64,000 nt of DNA from Micropterix aruncella (GCA_944548615.1 OX155952.1:3186501-3250500); one strand, 5' to 3'. Positions 29,471 through 41,282 are shown, counted from the first letter of the stretch. Notes: a model not told the origin generated them from the sequence alone. A program made the numbers and translations.

Positions 29471-29999
29471 GCTATATAGATAATGCTTTATTTAAGAGAA
29501 AGTAGTACAAAAATTATGTCTTAAAAACTACCCAACTAGGTGCACGTACTAGGGTAGATTCTTTTCTTTTAAATTAAGATGCGCACGTAATTTTATACTG
29601 CAATTATAGAACTATGGTAATATTTTACTTGTTTATATAATATTTAACATTATACATATAATATTCTCATTTATACATAAATATATACATTTACCTACTT
29701 CTATTATTTACATACTATTATTATTTACATACATTTGCATTTACGTACATGTATTTATTAGTAATCGAAGGGGGAGTGAATGGGTGGCAAGGTGAACGCT
29801 CACATGTGGCAAGACAGCTGTCCTAAACCTACCACAGCCGGTTCGTAAGTCCGGAATCCACTGCTCACCCCCCAGAAGTGTAAAAAAATAGTATTATGAT
29901 GGGCCCGACTCCGGTCGGTGAATTCCATGGCAGCTCCGTTTGTATTTATTTATTATAATTGATTAAATTGATAACGTCGTTTTAAACGAGGATATTTTA
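29471..29999. other. No gene recognised
   Basis: AT-rich with TATA/TTTACATAC runs. A less AT-rich patch at 29765-29880 carries no recognised motif. Confidence 0.45.
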
Positions 30000-30395
30000 G
30001 TCAGTTTCCCCTGGAAATCTACCTTCTGGCGCTCCTATACGGTCTGCGCACCGTGCGGCATAAGCCAATCGATCGCGCACTCTGACTAACAGTCAGGGGA
30101 GTCTGGAAGCAGTACTGTTTCCTATAGAGCGGGGGTGGTTGCGGACCTTACGGCGACTGCTCTTGAAACGACCATCGGCAACCCGATCCTGGGTAAACAG
30201 CCTGGCAAAGGATGCCGTGGTCCGCGATAGATTCGGTTTACACCGTCTCACCGCTTCGTAAGGGAGAGGACCGCGCAAGCGACCTCGAACTCTCGAATCT
30301 GGTCGCAATTGGAAGTAAGGGCGTGAGTGTAAGCCCGTTGGGTTACACTTCTGGCTATCTCGCGGTTAAGGCGTTGGCCTCTTACGGCTGTTATA
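30000..30395 (+). repeat. Unclassified dispersed repeat family, copy 1
   Basis: Shares an ordered series of boxes with 43960-44230 and 55495-56160: GGCGCTCCTATACGGTCTGC with CAATCGATCGCGCACT, then ACCGCGCAAGCGACCTCGAA, GGGCGTGAGTGTAAGCCCG and TCTCGCGGTTAAGGCGTTGG. No ORF or terminal repeat is recognised. It borders the truncated piggyBac gene. Confidence 0.6.
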
Positions 30396-30493
30396 AGTTC
30401 CACTATGATATAATATTGATATTGGAAAATATTGATATAATATTGATATTGGATAATAATATTGGAAAATAAATAAATATTTGTATTTCTTAC

Positions 30494-31110
30494 CTCTCTG
30501 TAGCTTGGAGAGAGGAAATGGTCCGGCCAGTAGTAGGCCGTGCCGGGCGGCGAGCGCTGTTCAGTCCTGGGCGGCGGGCGGCGAATCGTCGGCCTCTTGA
30601 ACGGCGACGGCGTCTGAGGCTCGGCAGCCGACGCGCCGGCACTGGTCGATGGTTGCGGCTCAGCCGACGCGCCGGCACTTGTGGACGGTTGCGGGTCCGC
30701 CGAGGACGGTGACGAGTGACTATCGAAAGATAAAAACACAATAAATAAATTGACTGATACTGTCTGACAGTCTGACTAGAGACTGACATATATACTTACA
30801 ATTGTCGGAGAGTACCACCTGGGCTCTGCCAATCTATCGGCAAGTCGTTGAGATCGAGATGGCCCTCGATTTCAACGGCTTGCCGATCGATTGGCAGATC
30901 TATCGCCTGCGATGTGGCATCGAGACGTTCCTCGATATCAACATCGCAGGGGACGTAGGCGTAATCGTCGTCCAATTCATCGTCACCGTCCTCGTAACAA
31001 AATACCGGACCCGCTTCCTCGTCCGAATATTCGGACACGGACCCCTCCAGGAGCTCCATGAAGGCACGAGGAGGGGTCCGATCAGGGCTTAGATTGAATC
31101 TTCTTGACAT
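30494..31110 (-). CDS. piggyBac transposase N-terminal coding exons (truncated gene)
   Basis: Two exons can be read on the minus strand. The first runs 31110-30800, from ATG directly after a T-rich acceptor (TTTTTTTTAG|ATG) to a GTAAGT donor at 30799-30794. The intron ends with TTTCGATAG. The second exon runs 30719-30494 and ends GAG|GTAAGA. Together they are 537 nt, exactly 179 codons in phase. The product starts MSRRFNLSPDRTPPRAFMEL, then an acidic stretch (EDGDDELDDDYAY), then repeats of PQPSTSAGASAE and a Pro/Arg-rich part. This fits the disordered N-terminus of a piggyBac transposase. The catalytic exon is missing where the dispersed repeat begins. Confidence 0.65.
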
Positions 31111-32221
31111 CTAAAAAAACAAAAACACATTTTTTAAGAAAAAAGTCAAAATAGTCATCCCAATGCGTCTGTGCTTTTGACCGTTGAGGAGTTCCTCGCC
31201 CGTGAGTCAACCATGGGCGCAGCTACAGGCGAGCCCGTCACTTCAGGGAGTTATAAAGATATTAGATCGTTTTGACTGGTCAGGTGAGCATACAGAAGCT
31301 TTAGGACGAAACAGTCCAATTTTTTCTCAGTAAATAAGCCCAAATTTTGAAAAAACTTTTATGTTACTGCTGCATTTTTTATTTATTTATGCATGATAAG
31401 TTTTATGTTATTTTAGTTTCACTATAAAATCCAATATTCAAATATACAAATTTCTTCAAAAATAAAATATCGAAAAAAAATTTTTCGTCGGCTTTTTTTT
31501 TTAGTTCATTATCGATAGAAATACTATGTTTCACTATACACATTGAGAAATATCGCTTTTTGCCGCCAAATTACAAACTCAAAAAAACTGGTGACAGTTT
31601 CAAACACTTTGTATTCACAAAATACGTTTAATCCTATGATTATTTTTGATGTAAATGAAGTAATAACTATTTAATTAGCGAAATAAACAAATATTACGTC
31701 ATATCAAGTGATATTTCGTCGTTTCAAAAGTGTGACGAAAATTACCAGCCATTTTGATAAACAAGGCGCCTGGCCGCACAAAGTTTTTCACTCGAAAACA
31801 AATGAAGAAAAGGAAATGGGCTACGCACAATAAGTAATGCTCGTTGATTAAGAGTTTTAGAAAGGAAATCACTCACTTTTAATCACCAAATCACACAAAA
31901 TCGCACAAAAAATCACTTTTTAGTGTAGCCGGCTCGCGTCGCAGTTCGTCGGTCACACGTCGGTCAGAAATGATGTCATCGATGTTTTTGTAAGGGACGT
32001 AGTTATTCATAATCCTATGATCGCATGCGGCAATCGAGCAATTTCACAGTGAGACATATTTGGCTATATTATGGCATCATTCGATAGAATATACAATCGC
32101 ATTTCGAAATTTAAACGACATTTTCGTAAGAGCCGAGCGCTATATCCAGTAGTGGACGTTTCAGAATTTCGGCGGCCGCCATTCATGTCCCCAAATGGAT
32201 GTTACGTGCTCAGCGGGTTAA
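31111..32221 (-). mobile_element. 5' end of the autonomous piggyBac copy (copy 2): TIR, leader exon, intron
   Basis: On the minus strand it begins TTAACCCGCTGAGCACGTAA (TTAA at 32218-32221) and runs CATCCATTTGGGGACATG, nearly the same as copy 1. A leader exon ends at AAAA|GTGAGT near 31885, a donor also present in copies 1 and 3. The intron would end at the acceptor before ATG 31110. No far-end TIR is seen, so the element is truncated. Confidence 0.75.
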
Positions 32222-32242
32222 TTTCTTATTCTTTCCTTGAAA

Positions 32243-33442
32243 ATGTCAAAAATAAGTTGCGCCCATGCAAGCTGTGGAGCAGAAATTATAAAAGAAGACT
32301 CGATGCAGTGTACAATTTGTTCATTATATTACCATTTCTATTGCGTTGGGCTAAACGAAAATGAATTTCGAAAAATGCCGTACGACAACAAAAACATCTG
32401 GAAGTGTACAAAATGCAATCCTACCATGTCCCGCAAAGGAAAAAAACAAAGGACAACGAAAATAATACTGATGCTGAAATCGGGGATGCCCAAACTAGTG
32501 GGCCAACATGTGACACTCTAAAATCAACAACTCCTATGAATTTTCCGGAGATTTCACTCACTTCTGCATTGCCCACTTGCCAGAAAAACGTAACTGACTT
32601 TAAAGAACTGTTAACCTATATCGACAAAAGGTTTTTAGATATGCAGAACCACTTGACGTCCCATATAGAGAACCAATTCTCTGCGCACGTCCAATCCATG
32701 AAAACCGAGATGATGTCATTCCTCTTGGAAAAAATCGCAGAAACAAACAAGAGGTGTAACCATATCGAGGTTGAGATTAAAAAGACATCGGACAAACTAA
32801 AGGATATTGAAGAACATTGTAACGAGGCTTCGCGTTATCATTCTCAAGTGGACAGCAATACTAAAGTTATATCTCATATGGAAAAGAGAAACGCGGAACT
32901 ACAAGTGAGACTAAGTGGAATGGAACGGAAACTCGATGAAATGGAGTACAAAAATAAAGAACTAAATGTTGAGATAAGAGGAATTCCAGAGAACAAAGAA
33001 GAAAATCTAGCAAAAATCCTGATGAATATAGGCAAAGTCATCTCTCTCTCGTTAAATGAAACAGACTTCAGTAATATTTATCGAGTTGCGCCAGTCGACC
33101 AAAAATACTCCCAACCACGCACAGTCGTCGCCCGGTTAAGAAATATAAAAACAAGAAATGAATTCTTGGACGCCGTAAAATCTTATAACCAAAGCAGGTC
33201 AAATGCTAATAAGTTACATACACAGGATTCAACTTCAACGGAGACAAAAAGCCGATATTCATTTCTGAAAATTACACGTACAGACAACGACATCTATTTT
33301 ACTTGGCACGCAATTACTCGAAAACTCATGCTTGGAAATTCGTCTGGATGAAGAACGGCAGGTTATATCTTCGGCAGAGCAAAGAAAGCAAGATATTCGC
33401 CATAAATAATGAACAACAACTTCAGGAATTAAAATCTGTTTG
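32243..33442 (+). pseudogene. LINE ORF1 protein: PHD-like finger, coiled coil, FP25K/L1-ORF1-like RNA-binding domain (frameshifted)
   Basis: Starts MSKISCAHASCGAEIIKE with a C4HC3-type finger (Cys pairs, YYHFYC, WKCTKC). An A7 run near 32441 shifts the frame; the next part (frame of 32404-33351) has a long Glu/Lys-rich coiled coil (HIENQFSAHVQSMKTEMM through KLDEMEYKNKELN), then NVEIRGIPENKEEN and YRVAPVDQ. This ending is like the baculovirus FP25K-type domain of LINE ORF1 proteins. A second shift near 33325 leads to WMKNGRLYLRQSKESKIF and TGA at 33440-33442. It would act as RNA chaperone for its own LINE RNA. Both shifts are small and may be sequencing errors. Confidence 0.75.
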
Positions 33443-33780
33443 ACGGTTAGCCGCCTGTTCTGACCAAACATATTTAAAAATTAGACTAAAACTTTTGCTA
33501 AAACTCACTTCCACTTCTAGTCTGTCTTCCTATAATTACTATATGTGCTTCTGTTTAGATTATATTATTTTATATTATATTATGTGCTTCCAATACTTAT
33601 TTATTTTATTTATATTATGTTCGATATTTATATTAATTACTATAAAAAAAAACTTTTTTTCACTAAGAAATCATACATATATTGTTAATTATTATATTTT
33701 ACATTCTTCGCAAAATATAATAAATGTTTTTATTATTTTAACGCTATTCTATAAATATGCAGTACACCACTTAGATTTTT
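33443..33780 (+). other. Spacer between LINE ORF1 and ORF2
   Basis: Very AT-rich (TTATATTATATTATG-type runs). No gene or signal recognised. Confidence 0.5.
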
Positions 33781-36700
33781 ATGTATATTTACTCAAAGGC
33801 TGTTGCCAATATTGGATATCAAGCCCACAAAATATATTTTCTGGCATGGGGAGGGTCCACAAATCAACTGCAGTTACTATGCGTAAATTCTTCCATCGTG
33901 TTTAAAGACTTGAATGGTGAAATTGACGACTATACTCACATAGATACCATTGAAATAAGCAGTAGCGAAGATATTAAATCAATCGCCAACCTACCATCTT
34001 TGAAGGTTTTATGTGTTAACATTAGGAGCTATTCAAAAAACATCGATGCCTTATTAGTACTGCTCGAAGATCTGAAAATAAATTTTGACCTTATTATTCT
34101 AACTGAATGCTGGAACAAAAATATAAGCCAGCTTATTTACCTTGATGGTTATTTAGTAAAAGTAACTGAATTATCAATGCGCCAGAACGATGGTGTCATT
34201 GTTTATTACAAATCAAACCTTAATGTTACCATATCGGAACTACTCGTCACTGAATCAAACTGCTTGCAAATTTTAATAGACGATAAGTTATGTATCTTTG
34301 CAGTTTATAGATCTCCATCTTACAAAAATATAAGCCCGTTCCTTGCATCGATTAGCTCAAAAATAAAGTCGATGAGTATTTCGTTTTCAGATGTTGCCCT
34401 TGTTGGAGATGTAAATATTAATATAATAAACCGAATGCATCCGCAAGCTGACGAATATCTAAACTTAATGGCTGAGCTTGGACTTCAAGTTGGAATAAAC
34501 AAACCAACTCGAGTGGAAAATGGATCGTGTTCCTGCATTGACCATGCGATGATAAAATCTAAAAAGAAATGTATGTCGTTTGTTTATCAAAGTAAATTCA
34601 CTGACCATTTTCCAATTATGCTGATAATTCCAAGCGAAAATAAAAGAAATAATCATCACAAAACATTTACAAGGACAACACTAGAATTTGATAAACTCAC
34701 TGACCTACTAGACTCTGAACTCTGGGAAGATACTTTTATAGAGACAAACGTAGATATTGCTTTCGAAAAATTCATATCTATGTTAAAAAGGCATATTGAT
34801 CAGTCCACAGTTACTAATACAGGCACTATTAGACACAGGAGTAGAAAAATAAAACCTTGGATTACCAGAGGTCTTGTAAATAGTATACACAAACGGGACA
34901 AGATTCACAAACAGCTGGTTAGAGATCCGGATAACTACGAACTATATATCTATTACAAAAAATACAGGAACCTTTGCAATAAACTAATTAAAACCGAGAA
35001 AGAGTTATACTATAAAAATAAATTACGTAGTTTCCAAAATGATACTAAGAAAGTATGGCAAACCATTAGAGAAATAACAAGCACAGAAAAACAGCCGGTA
35101 GATATAAACAAAATGAAAATAAACGGGAATATTGTAAACACTACTACAGATTCAAATGAAATAAGGGAACACTTAAATAATTTCTTTGCAAGCGTTGGTA
35201 GTAATCTAGCTCATGCTCACCTGCAGAACCTAAAAATGAGCGAGAGTCAACTAGTAAACTTGGCAAATAGCCCACAAGCGGATGCTCTTATCATTATGCC
35301 ATGTCTGCAACAAACTAATGAATCAGAAATACTCCAAATAATAAACCAATTGAAATGTAGTAAATCGGCAGGCCAGGATGGTATTTCTTCTTTTGTATTA
35401 AAACAAATAAAATCATACATAGTTTCTCCCTTAGTCCATATAATTAACCTGAGCCTAAAAATGGGAGTATTTCCTAAATGTTTGAAAACAAGTATCATAA
35501 CACCTATCTTTAAAGGTGGTGATTCTTTGGCCGCAGAAAATTATAGACCCATATCACTCTTGAGTACGGTGAGTAAAATTCTAGAACATGTGGTCAAACG
35601 GCGTCTTAACAGTTTCTTAGACAAATACAATATTTTGGCACATAACCAGTTTGGCTTTCGGAAGGGGCTCGGTACAGGAGATGCGTTAATTGAACTCACT
35701 GAACATGTCAAAGAATCTTTAGATAAAGGAGAGAAATGTGCGGCAGTCTTCCTCGACCTTGCGAAGGCTTTCGACACTGTCTCGCACCCCTTGCTGATGA
35801 CTAAACTGAAACGGATCGGACTCGGAGAAAATGCGCTAGAGTGGTTTAAATCGTATCTATCAGAAAGACTGCAGATGACTAGACTCCGCGAAGAATATAG
35901 TTCTACACAGCATATAACGTATGGTGTCCCACAGGGCAGCGTGTTGGGTCCAATTCTCTTTTTGGTGTATCTGAATGATTTCTGCAAACTCCCGGCAATG
36001 GGAAAGGTCATCAGTTTTGCCGACGACACCGTTTTATTGGTCAAGTCTTCGACTTGGGCAGATCTGTTTACCGATACTGAATTAGTACTGAGAAACGCGA
36101 AGAGATGGTTGGATAGAAACTTATTGACCTTAAATATAAGTAAAACGAATTTTATGACCTTTAGCAAGACAAACACTGACCAACCAACTTCAACTATTAA
36201 GCTTCACTCGTGCATCAGAATGCAAGATTGCCAGTGTATGAATGTCGACAGGGTATCCTCCATTAAGTACTTGGGCGTGATGTTAGACAACAGACTGCGC
36301 TGGGAGGATCATTTAACGAAGGTTGCGGCAAGACTGAGAAAACTTGTGTATTACTTTAGGAGTTTGCGGAACATCTTAGATTTCAATACGCTAAGAAGTG
36401 TCTACTTTGCTGTCTGCGAGTCGGTTATTCGATATGGCATTATAACTTGGGGCTGTGCGGCAAAAACGCTTCTGGCCACCCTTTACAAAGCGCAGAAGGC
36501 TATACTGAGGGTGATCAATAAAAAACCCCAAACATATTCTTCCGATGACCTTTTCCGAGAGTATAGAGTGTTGAGTGTGAGAAAAATGTTTGTGCTGGTA
36601 ACTCTCACTAAATTCCAGAGTGAGTTAGGAGAACAGAAAAAAAGCCAGCAATCTCGTGTAACAAGAAGATCGGCACAAACAAATTTTGCAATACCACTCA

Positions 36701-36867
36701 GGAGATCCGCTTTTGGCCAATCCAGTTTCTCTTATCTTGCCCCCAAATTTTATAATTGCCTACCACCTAACATTAAAGGCATTAAAATATCATATAAATT
36801 TAAATATAGTTTGAGTGCCTACCTCTTAAATTGTACATATGCAGATATTGAAAACATTATTAAATAA
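33781..36867 (+). CDS. LINE ORF2: apurinic-like endonuclease plus reverse transcriptase
   Basis: 1028 codons without a stop, ATG at 33781; true translation may start a little later. The N-terminal endonuclease has LCVNIRSYSKNIDAL, LIILTECWN, AVYRSPSY, ALVGDVNINI, CSCIDHAMI and SKFTDHFPIML, the ordered LINE EN motifs. The RT has ENYRPISLLSTVSKILE, FLDLAKAFDTVSH, VPQGSVLGPILFLVYLND and the catalytic SFADDTVLL. The C-terminal part has SVIRYGIITWG and APKFYNCLPPNI. The enzyme looks complete. Replication would need the partner ORF1, which is frameshifted in this copy. Confidence 0.92.
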   Translation: MYIYSKAVANIGYQAHKIYFLAWGGSTNQLQLLCVNSSIVFKDLNGEIDDYTHIDTIEISSSEDIKSIANLPSLKVLCVNIRSYSKNIDALLVLLEDLKINFDLIILTECWNKNISQLIYLDGYLVKVTELSMRQNDGVIVYYKSNLNVTISELLVTESNCLQILIDDKLCIFAVYRSPSYKNISPFLASISSKIKSMSISFSDVALVGDVNINIINRMHPQADEYLNLMAELGLQVGINKPTRVENGSCSCIDHAMIKSKKKCMSFVYQSKFTDHFPIMLIIPSENKRNNHHKTFTRTTLEFDKLTDLLDSELWEDTFIETNVDIAFEKFISMLKRHIDQSTVTNTGTIRHRSRKIKPWITRGLVNSIHKRDKIHKQLVRDPDNYELYIYYKKYRNLCNKLIKTEKELYYKNKLRSFQNDTKKVWQTIREITSTEKQPVDINKMKINGNIVNTTTDSNEIREHLNNFFASVGSNLAHAHLQNLKMSESQLVNLANSPQADALIIMPCLQQTNESEILQIINQLKCSKSAGQDGISSFVLKQIKSYIVSPLVHIINLSLKMGVFPKCLKTSIITPIFKGGDSLAAENYRPISLLSTVSKILEHVVKRRLNSFLDKYNILAHNQFGFRKGLGTGDALIELTEHVKESLDKGEKCAAVFLDLAKAFDTVSHPLLMTKLKRIGLGENALEWFKSYLSERLQMTRLREEYSSTQHITYGVPQGSVLGPILFLVYLNDFCKLPAMGKVISFADDTVLLVKSSTWADLFTDTELVLRNAKRWLDRNLLTLNISKTNFMTFSKTNTDQPTSTIKLHSCIRMQDCQCMNVDRVSSIKYLGVMLDNRLRWEDHLTKVAARLRKLVYYFRSLRNILDFNTLRSVYFAVCESVIRYGIITWGCAAKTLLATLYKAQKAILRVINKKPQTYSSDDLFREYRVLSVRKMFVLVTLTKFQSELGEQKKSQQSRVTRRSAQTNFAIPLRRSAFGQSSFSYLAPKFYNCLPPNIKGIKISYKFKYSLSAYLLNCTYADIENIIK

Positions 36868-37279
36868 TTGAATCTCTAAAATTTTTATAATAAAAACATA
36901 ATAGTATATGTAGTAATATAAATTGATGATTTCTAAACGTAATTTTTTTTTAATTTTTGTGAATTTATTTTGTATATTATTAATACATATTATTTAATAC
37001 ATATATAAATATACATTAATTTTTATCATGTTTTAAAATAAAATAATATTGACAATTTTCATGACATTTTCTTACGAATTTTTATTAGGTAATTAAGATA
37101 TTTCTGTTACATTAAGTATGATTTTGATTATTTATATAAATATAATATTATAGATTTCTTAGGATAACTAAAATAAATTGTCTACCTTGGAACAGGCGGC
37201 AGCCTAGTTAGGTTAAGACTTTTGTATATTGAATGTACCCATAATTTTAACTCAATAAATAATTTGAAATTTGAAATTT
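36868..37279 (+). other. 3' UTR and tail of the LINE
   Basis: AT-rich with the box GAACAGGCGGCAGCCTAGTT-AGG at about 37190-37215, AATAAA at 37254 and AAATTTG repeats at the end. Confidence 0.7.
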
Positions 37280-37397
37280 TGATCAAATTAATTTATAGAT
37301 TTAGCCTAGTGATTATTTTTAGTTCGAAACTTCTACTTTTCCTCTCTTATATTTTCTCATCATACTCATAATCAAATGTAGTGTCCTCCTAATAGCC

Positions 37398-37530
37398 ACA
37401 GGCGTTCCTCAAAGAAAAATACTTGCATCCATCCTCCACTTTCTCTATAAGTTTAATATTGGCGACAAATTCCATCATTCAAAGCACTATATAGATGTAG
37501 ATGATATAATTGATTACTTGGGTTAATAGA
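37398..37530 (+). pseudogene. Short LINE RT scrap around the catalytic region
   Basis: Reads ATGVPQRKILASILHFLYKF followed by YIDVDDI, a damaged version of the VPQGS...YADD region of a LINE RT. Too short for family placement. Confidence 0.45.
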
Positions 37531-37559
37531 TGGCTCAATGCCGTTCTGCGTTTAGGCAG

Positions 37560-37880
37560 CTAGGGTTTCACTATGAGCTGTAGCCTATAGAGAGTAGCGA
37601 GTAATCTTCAGAATTAAAAGAGCGCCCTTAGGCCGATAACGTAGTAAATCTGCCGGTGAGATAACTGAAAGCGACGCCCTCTAAGATCGGTAAAAACAAA
37701 CAGAGAAATCTCAATCTCGTCTCTCCCGGGTCGACAGACAGATAAGCTTTCTATGAAATCTGTGATGTTGTAAAATTTTCTCAGTCCATGTATGTATCGA
37801 ATACAGACGATTTGTAGTCGCTTAACCTTGGTGGCTAACTCCTCTGTGAGCTTAAAAACAGCGACTATGGCAACTACCTA
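37560..37880 (-). pseudogene. LINE RT C-terminal remnant, homologous to 6670-6990
   Basis: Minus strand reads LTEELATKVKRLQIVCIRYI and HGLRKF, then YLTGRFTTLSA, against [20 protein letters not shown] and [11 protein letters not shown] in the fragment at 6004-7110. Shifts and stops break it. Confidence 0.75.
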
Positions 37881-38389
37881 TTGCAAAAAGCAGAACAAAA
37901 TATGATTCGAAGGCTTTGAAACGACTACCATGTCTAGTTTCCATATTAAACCTAGAAGCCACGTTTTTCCAATCATATAAAAATATTCCTTCCGAAATAT
38001 GTCCCTTTGGAGGAAATATAAATTTGCTAAGCTCGCCTCTAAAACAGTTAAAAGCAAAACCTTAAACTACCGTCATAAAAACATAGACGCCTAATTTTAA
38101 AGGAATCTTTGCCTATTTAGTCTCTGCTTATTAGAATGGCTTAAGCAGAGGTATGAGGTTCAAATGTATTGCATTCTTTAGTTCAGGGCTTAACAAAGAA
38201 CTTTTAATTAAAGAAGCCCTCGTTAAAGCTTTCTCTTCTCATTCTAACTCTGACTGAGTGACTTATATTGCCATATTTAATCTACGCAACAACACCCGGG
38301 GTGACTAGAAATATAGTTTTGTTTTGTCAAACGGAGATACCGATACCGATATATATTTAATTGCATCGGCGTTTTTCATAGTGTATATA
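37881..38389. other. No gene recognised
   Basis: Short ORFs without motifs; probably further decayed repeats. Confidence 0.4.
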
Positions 38390-38800
38390 TTTAAAATTAA
38401 TTTATTCATTTTCAAATTTACAAATGTCAAACCTTACTAGGCTGCCGCCTGTTCTAATGTAGACAATTTACTTTATTCATTATTATTTTGAGAAATATTT
38501 TAAACATTACTGAACTTAATTGCAATAAAATTACATTAATTGCCTACATACAATTAGAAACAAAATGTCTTTAAAAAAATCAATAAACTATTGCAGGTAA
38601 TTTAAAATATGGTAAAATAAAAAAATAATCAGTAACAGTAAAAATATAGTAACATATAAAAAAATAATATTTAAAAAATCGACAAGATTACTCCAGAATA
38701 TAAATAAAGTAATAAATGACAATAAAATAATAATACTGGGAAAAATACACACGGACATAATATTATAAAACAATATAATAAAATATTATATGTATTTTTT
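38390..38800 (-). repeat. LINE 3' UTR remnant
   Basis: The minus strand carries AATTGTCTACATTAGAACAG followed by GCGGCAGCCTAGTAAGGTT, matching the 3' UTR box of the LINE at 32.2-37.3 kb (37180-37220). Upstream is AT-rich as in that UTR. The coding part is absent. Confidence 0.6.
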
Positions 38801-39509
38801 TTGTACCACAATAAAAATAAGTAAATCAATTTTGCTCTTCTTGGAAAATTGGTTAGGTCAATTTAAGTGGTTTCCAAAAAAAACTGGAACGGATATGACA
38901 CCTAACGAAGAACAAGGCAAGGTCAATACTAAATTGTAGACATTTACCTAGACGTACCCTTCTGAAACCATGTATTTATATAGGATTAATGGACACAGAT
39001 GAGCCTCTGAGGCTAATTAAGCTTTGGTTGATTTATTTTGTCGTAGCTCTCTTGGGACCAACTCGCGTCGCCTTCGTATGATAACCGACTAATATAGGGC
39101 TAGACTTGATTATTATTATTATGCGGCCTAATCTAATGAATGTCACTTCTCTTGTTTTCTTATTCTATTTATAACTCTTGATTTTATGCTAGTGATCGTT
39201 CTTGAGACTTTCTCATAATATTTTCTAATGGGTACGGGATAGGAAAAATCGTTCTTTTGTAGGTATCTACATACACATCATTTGTCGTTTTGATGGTTTT
39301 CTGATGAGTCCTATGTATTTAATTATTACATAATAATATCCAAACAAGTTCGTTCGGTATTTCTATTTCAAGACCAAAAGCCCTACCATTTAAAATATTT
39401 TTTTCCCTCTTATCGCTCTATGCCTTTTTAAAGTCGTTAGAAGTCGGCAACCAAACCACCTGCCAACTACACAATATTGCGTAGTTAGCATTCAATGTGT
39501 TAAGTGAAA
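38801..39509. other. No gene recognised
   Basis: AT-rich, with an (ATT)n run near 39108-39122. No motif or RNA gene found. Confidence 0.4.
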
Positions 39510-39680
39510 AACTATACAAAAGCCCCCTAGATACGGGACAGTTTAGTCCTAGTTAGGTGGGCAATGAGCATTAGCTGCATTTCGGTGTTCAATTTTTCCG
39601 AGTTACTTATAACATTGATAACAATGGGGCTAAATGTACAAAAATAAAATGAATAAAGTATTAAACCATAAAAAAAAAGC
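39510..39680 (+). repeat. LINE 3' end fragment (same family as 58925-59937)
   Basis: CTAGATACGGGACAGTTTAG TCCTAGTTAGGTGGGCAATG and on through AATGGGGCTAAATG to AATAAAGTATTAAA is the reverse complement of 58960-59090. Only the terminal part is left. Confidence 0.75.
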
Positions 39681-39779
39681 CGCGCACCATTAAAAGCAAA
39701 AGATTGAGGAAACGGTATATTGAAAAGAATAAGTTAATAGTAAAAACACATTTTTAAAAACAAGTTTAGGTAGCTTAGA

Positions 39780-40150
39780 ACGGAATATCACAATCGAATG
39801 CTATACAGAAATTCGTATTTTTACTATTGATCGTTGAGGAGTCCCCTCGTTAGAAGTCAACCCTGTATGCAGCAGCCCTGTCGCGGCGAAACTTAGAACA
39901 GGCTGTCATAAGTGAATGCGTATACAAAATTTCGTTTCTGTGCTGTTGACCGTTGAGGAGTACCCTAGTTGTAAGCCAACCCTGGGTGCATCAGCCTTAT
40001 CGCGGTAAGACATAGAACGGGCTATAATAATTGAATGCGTATACAAAATTTCGTTTCTGTGCTGATAGCCGTTGAGGAGTCCCCTCGTCGGGAGCCAGCC
40101 CTGGGTGCAGCAGTAATGTCAGAGTGAAATTTAGAACGGGCTATCATAAT
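39780..40150 (+). repeat. 119-bp minisatellite, three units
   Basis: The box CGTTGAGGAGTCCCCTCGT recurs at 39832, 39951 and 40070, a constant 119-bp spacing. Each unit runs through GAATGCGTATACAAAATTTC GTTTCTGTGCTG and ends before the next box. Related to 1800-2110. Confidence 0.85.
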
Positions 40151-40559
40151 TGCTATTAAAAATATAACATATCCTTACTGTAATTCTCAAACTTTATAAA
40201 CTTTAAATATTTATATTTCATTCTAGCTCTAAATCTGACAAACCGTAGATAGCCTAATAATACCAGCTTGACATTTTAATTTAAAAGCAAACTGACATTT
40301 ACTTTATGTTTAGTAATGGGCATTTACTAAATTTGTAGATAATAATTATTTTTGTTAATATGTCTTCTATAATTAAGTTCTAATAAGTATTATTGATAAT
40401 ATGCCTAAATCGTAATACTTATCGGATTTGTTTTCCTTCAACTTGCGATGTGAAAATATATTTAATTATAGAAGAATAAATATTATACGCCTGATTGGTA
40501 AACTGTATAGCACATACAATAGTACCTATCCATTTTGTATGACCGACTTACAGTTCACA
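40151..40559. other. AT-rich, nothing recognised
   Basis: Between two parts of the minisatellite family; no gene seen. Confidence 0.4.
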
Positions 40560-40790
40560 ATAAAGAAACTATTATTATTGAATGCATGTACAAAATTGTG
40601 TGCCTGTGCTGTTGACCATGGAAGAGTATCCTCGGGAGCTCATCGTGGGTGTAGAATCAGTTCATACTCACCATAGAAATGCGTTGTTATCGGAACGGAA
40701 CCAAAATGTAAAATTTCGATTTCATAGGATAAGAGAAAGTGGTTCTATTTCAGCTTGCAAGATTTGACATTAACAAACATACATACATAC
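40560..40790 (+). repeat. Minisatellite family end piece with (CATA)n
   Basis: One diverged unit (CTGTGCTGTTGACCATGGAA at about 40602) followed by the unique tail ending GCTTGCAAGATTTGACATTA and a short CATACATACATAC run. It matches the reverse complement of 1800-1960. Confidence 0.7.
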
Positions 40791-40853
40791 TAACCTACAC
40801 TGGAAGGTAAATAAAAGCTTGTAATAAATCGATAGTTTAAAAAAAACAATAAA

Positions 40854-41282
40854 AACACGCTTTTATAAATGCAAACACGACTATGATACGATATTCCATC
40901 ATGGAATGCCAGTTCCTGTCTTCCGGCTTCATCATCAGACCTTGAAACTTAATCGTGGTCAAAGTTCATTACAAGACCTAACAAGTCCAAACACGGCTAT
41001 GATACGATATTCCATCATGGAATGCCAGTGCCTATCTTCCAGCTTCATCATCAGATCTTGAAACCTCTACAGCTATGATACGATGTTCCATCATGAAGTT
41101 CCAGTTCATATCTTCCGACTCCATCATCAGATCAGTTCGACAGTACCATATTATTGTATTGTCATCAGAACTACATACAGCTGCCAATTTTCATGACGCT
41201 GCGATCCTTGGAAGATGGTTAAATTAGTTACCTTAGATTCCATTACATAGTTACATACAGGTCGACCTAATAAAAGCGTGTT
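40854..41282. mobile_element. MITE with perfect 13-bp terminal inverted repeats
   Basis: AACACGCTTTTAT at 40854-40866 is repeated inverted at 41270-41282. The 429-bp element has three internal repeats starting CTATGATACGATATTCCATC (40881, 40997, 41073) and no ORF. A related, truncated copy in opposite orientation is at 46317-46555. Target duplication is not clear because the flanks are poly-A. The transposase family is unknown. Confidence 0.8.

Larger units (their letters stand above)
32222..37279 (+). mobile_element. Nearly full-length jockey/CR1-superfamily LINE
   Basis: ORF1 (32243-33442, two frameshifts), a 340-bp AT-rich spacer, ORF2 (33781-36867, intact) and a 3' UTR with GAACAGGCGGCAGCCTAGTT AGG, AATAAA (37254) and a tail of AAATTTG repeats ending near 37279. 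The piggyBac TTAA at 32218 lies only about 22 bp before the ORF1 ATG, so the LINE 5' UTR is missing or displaced. Confidence 0.85.
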
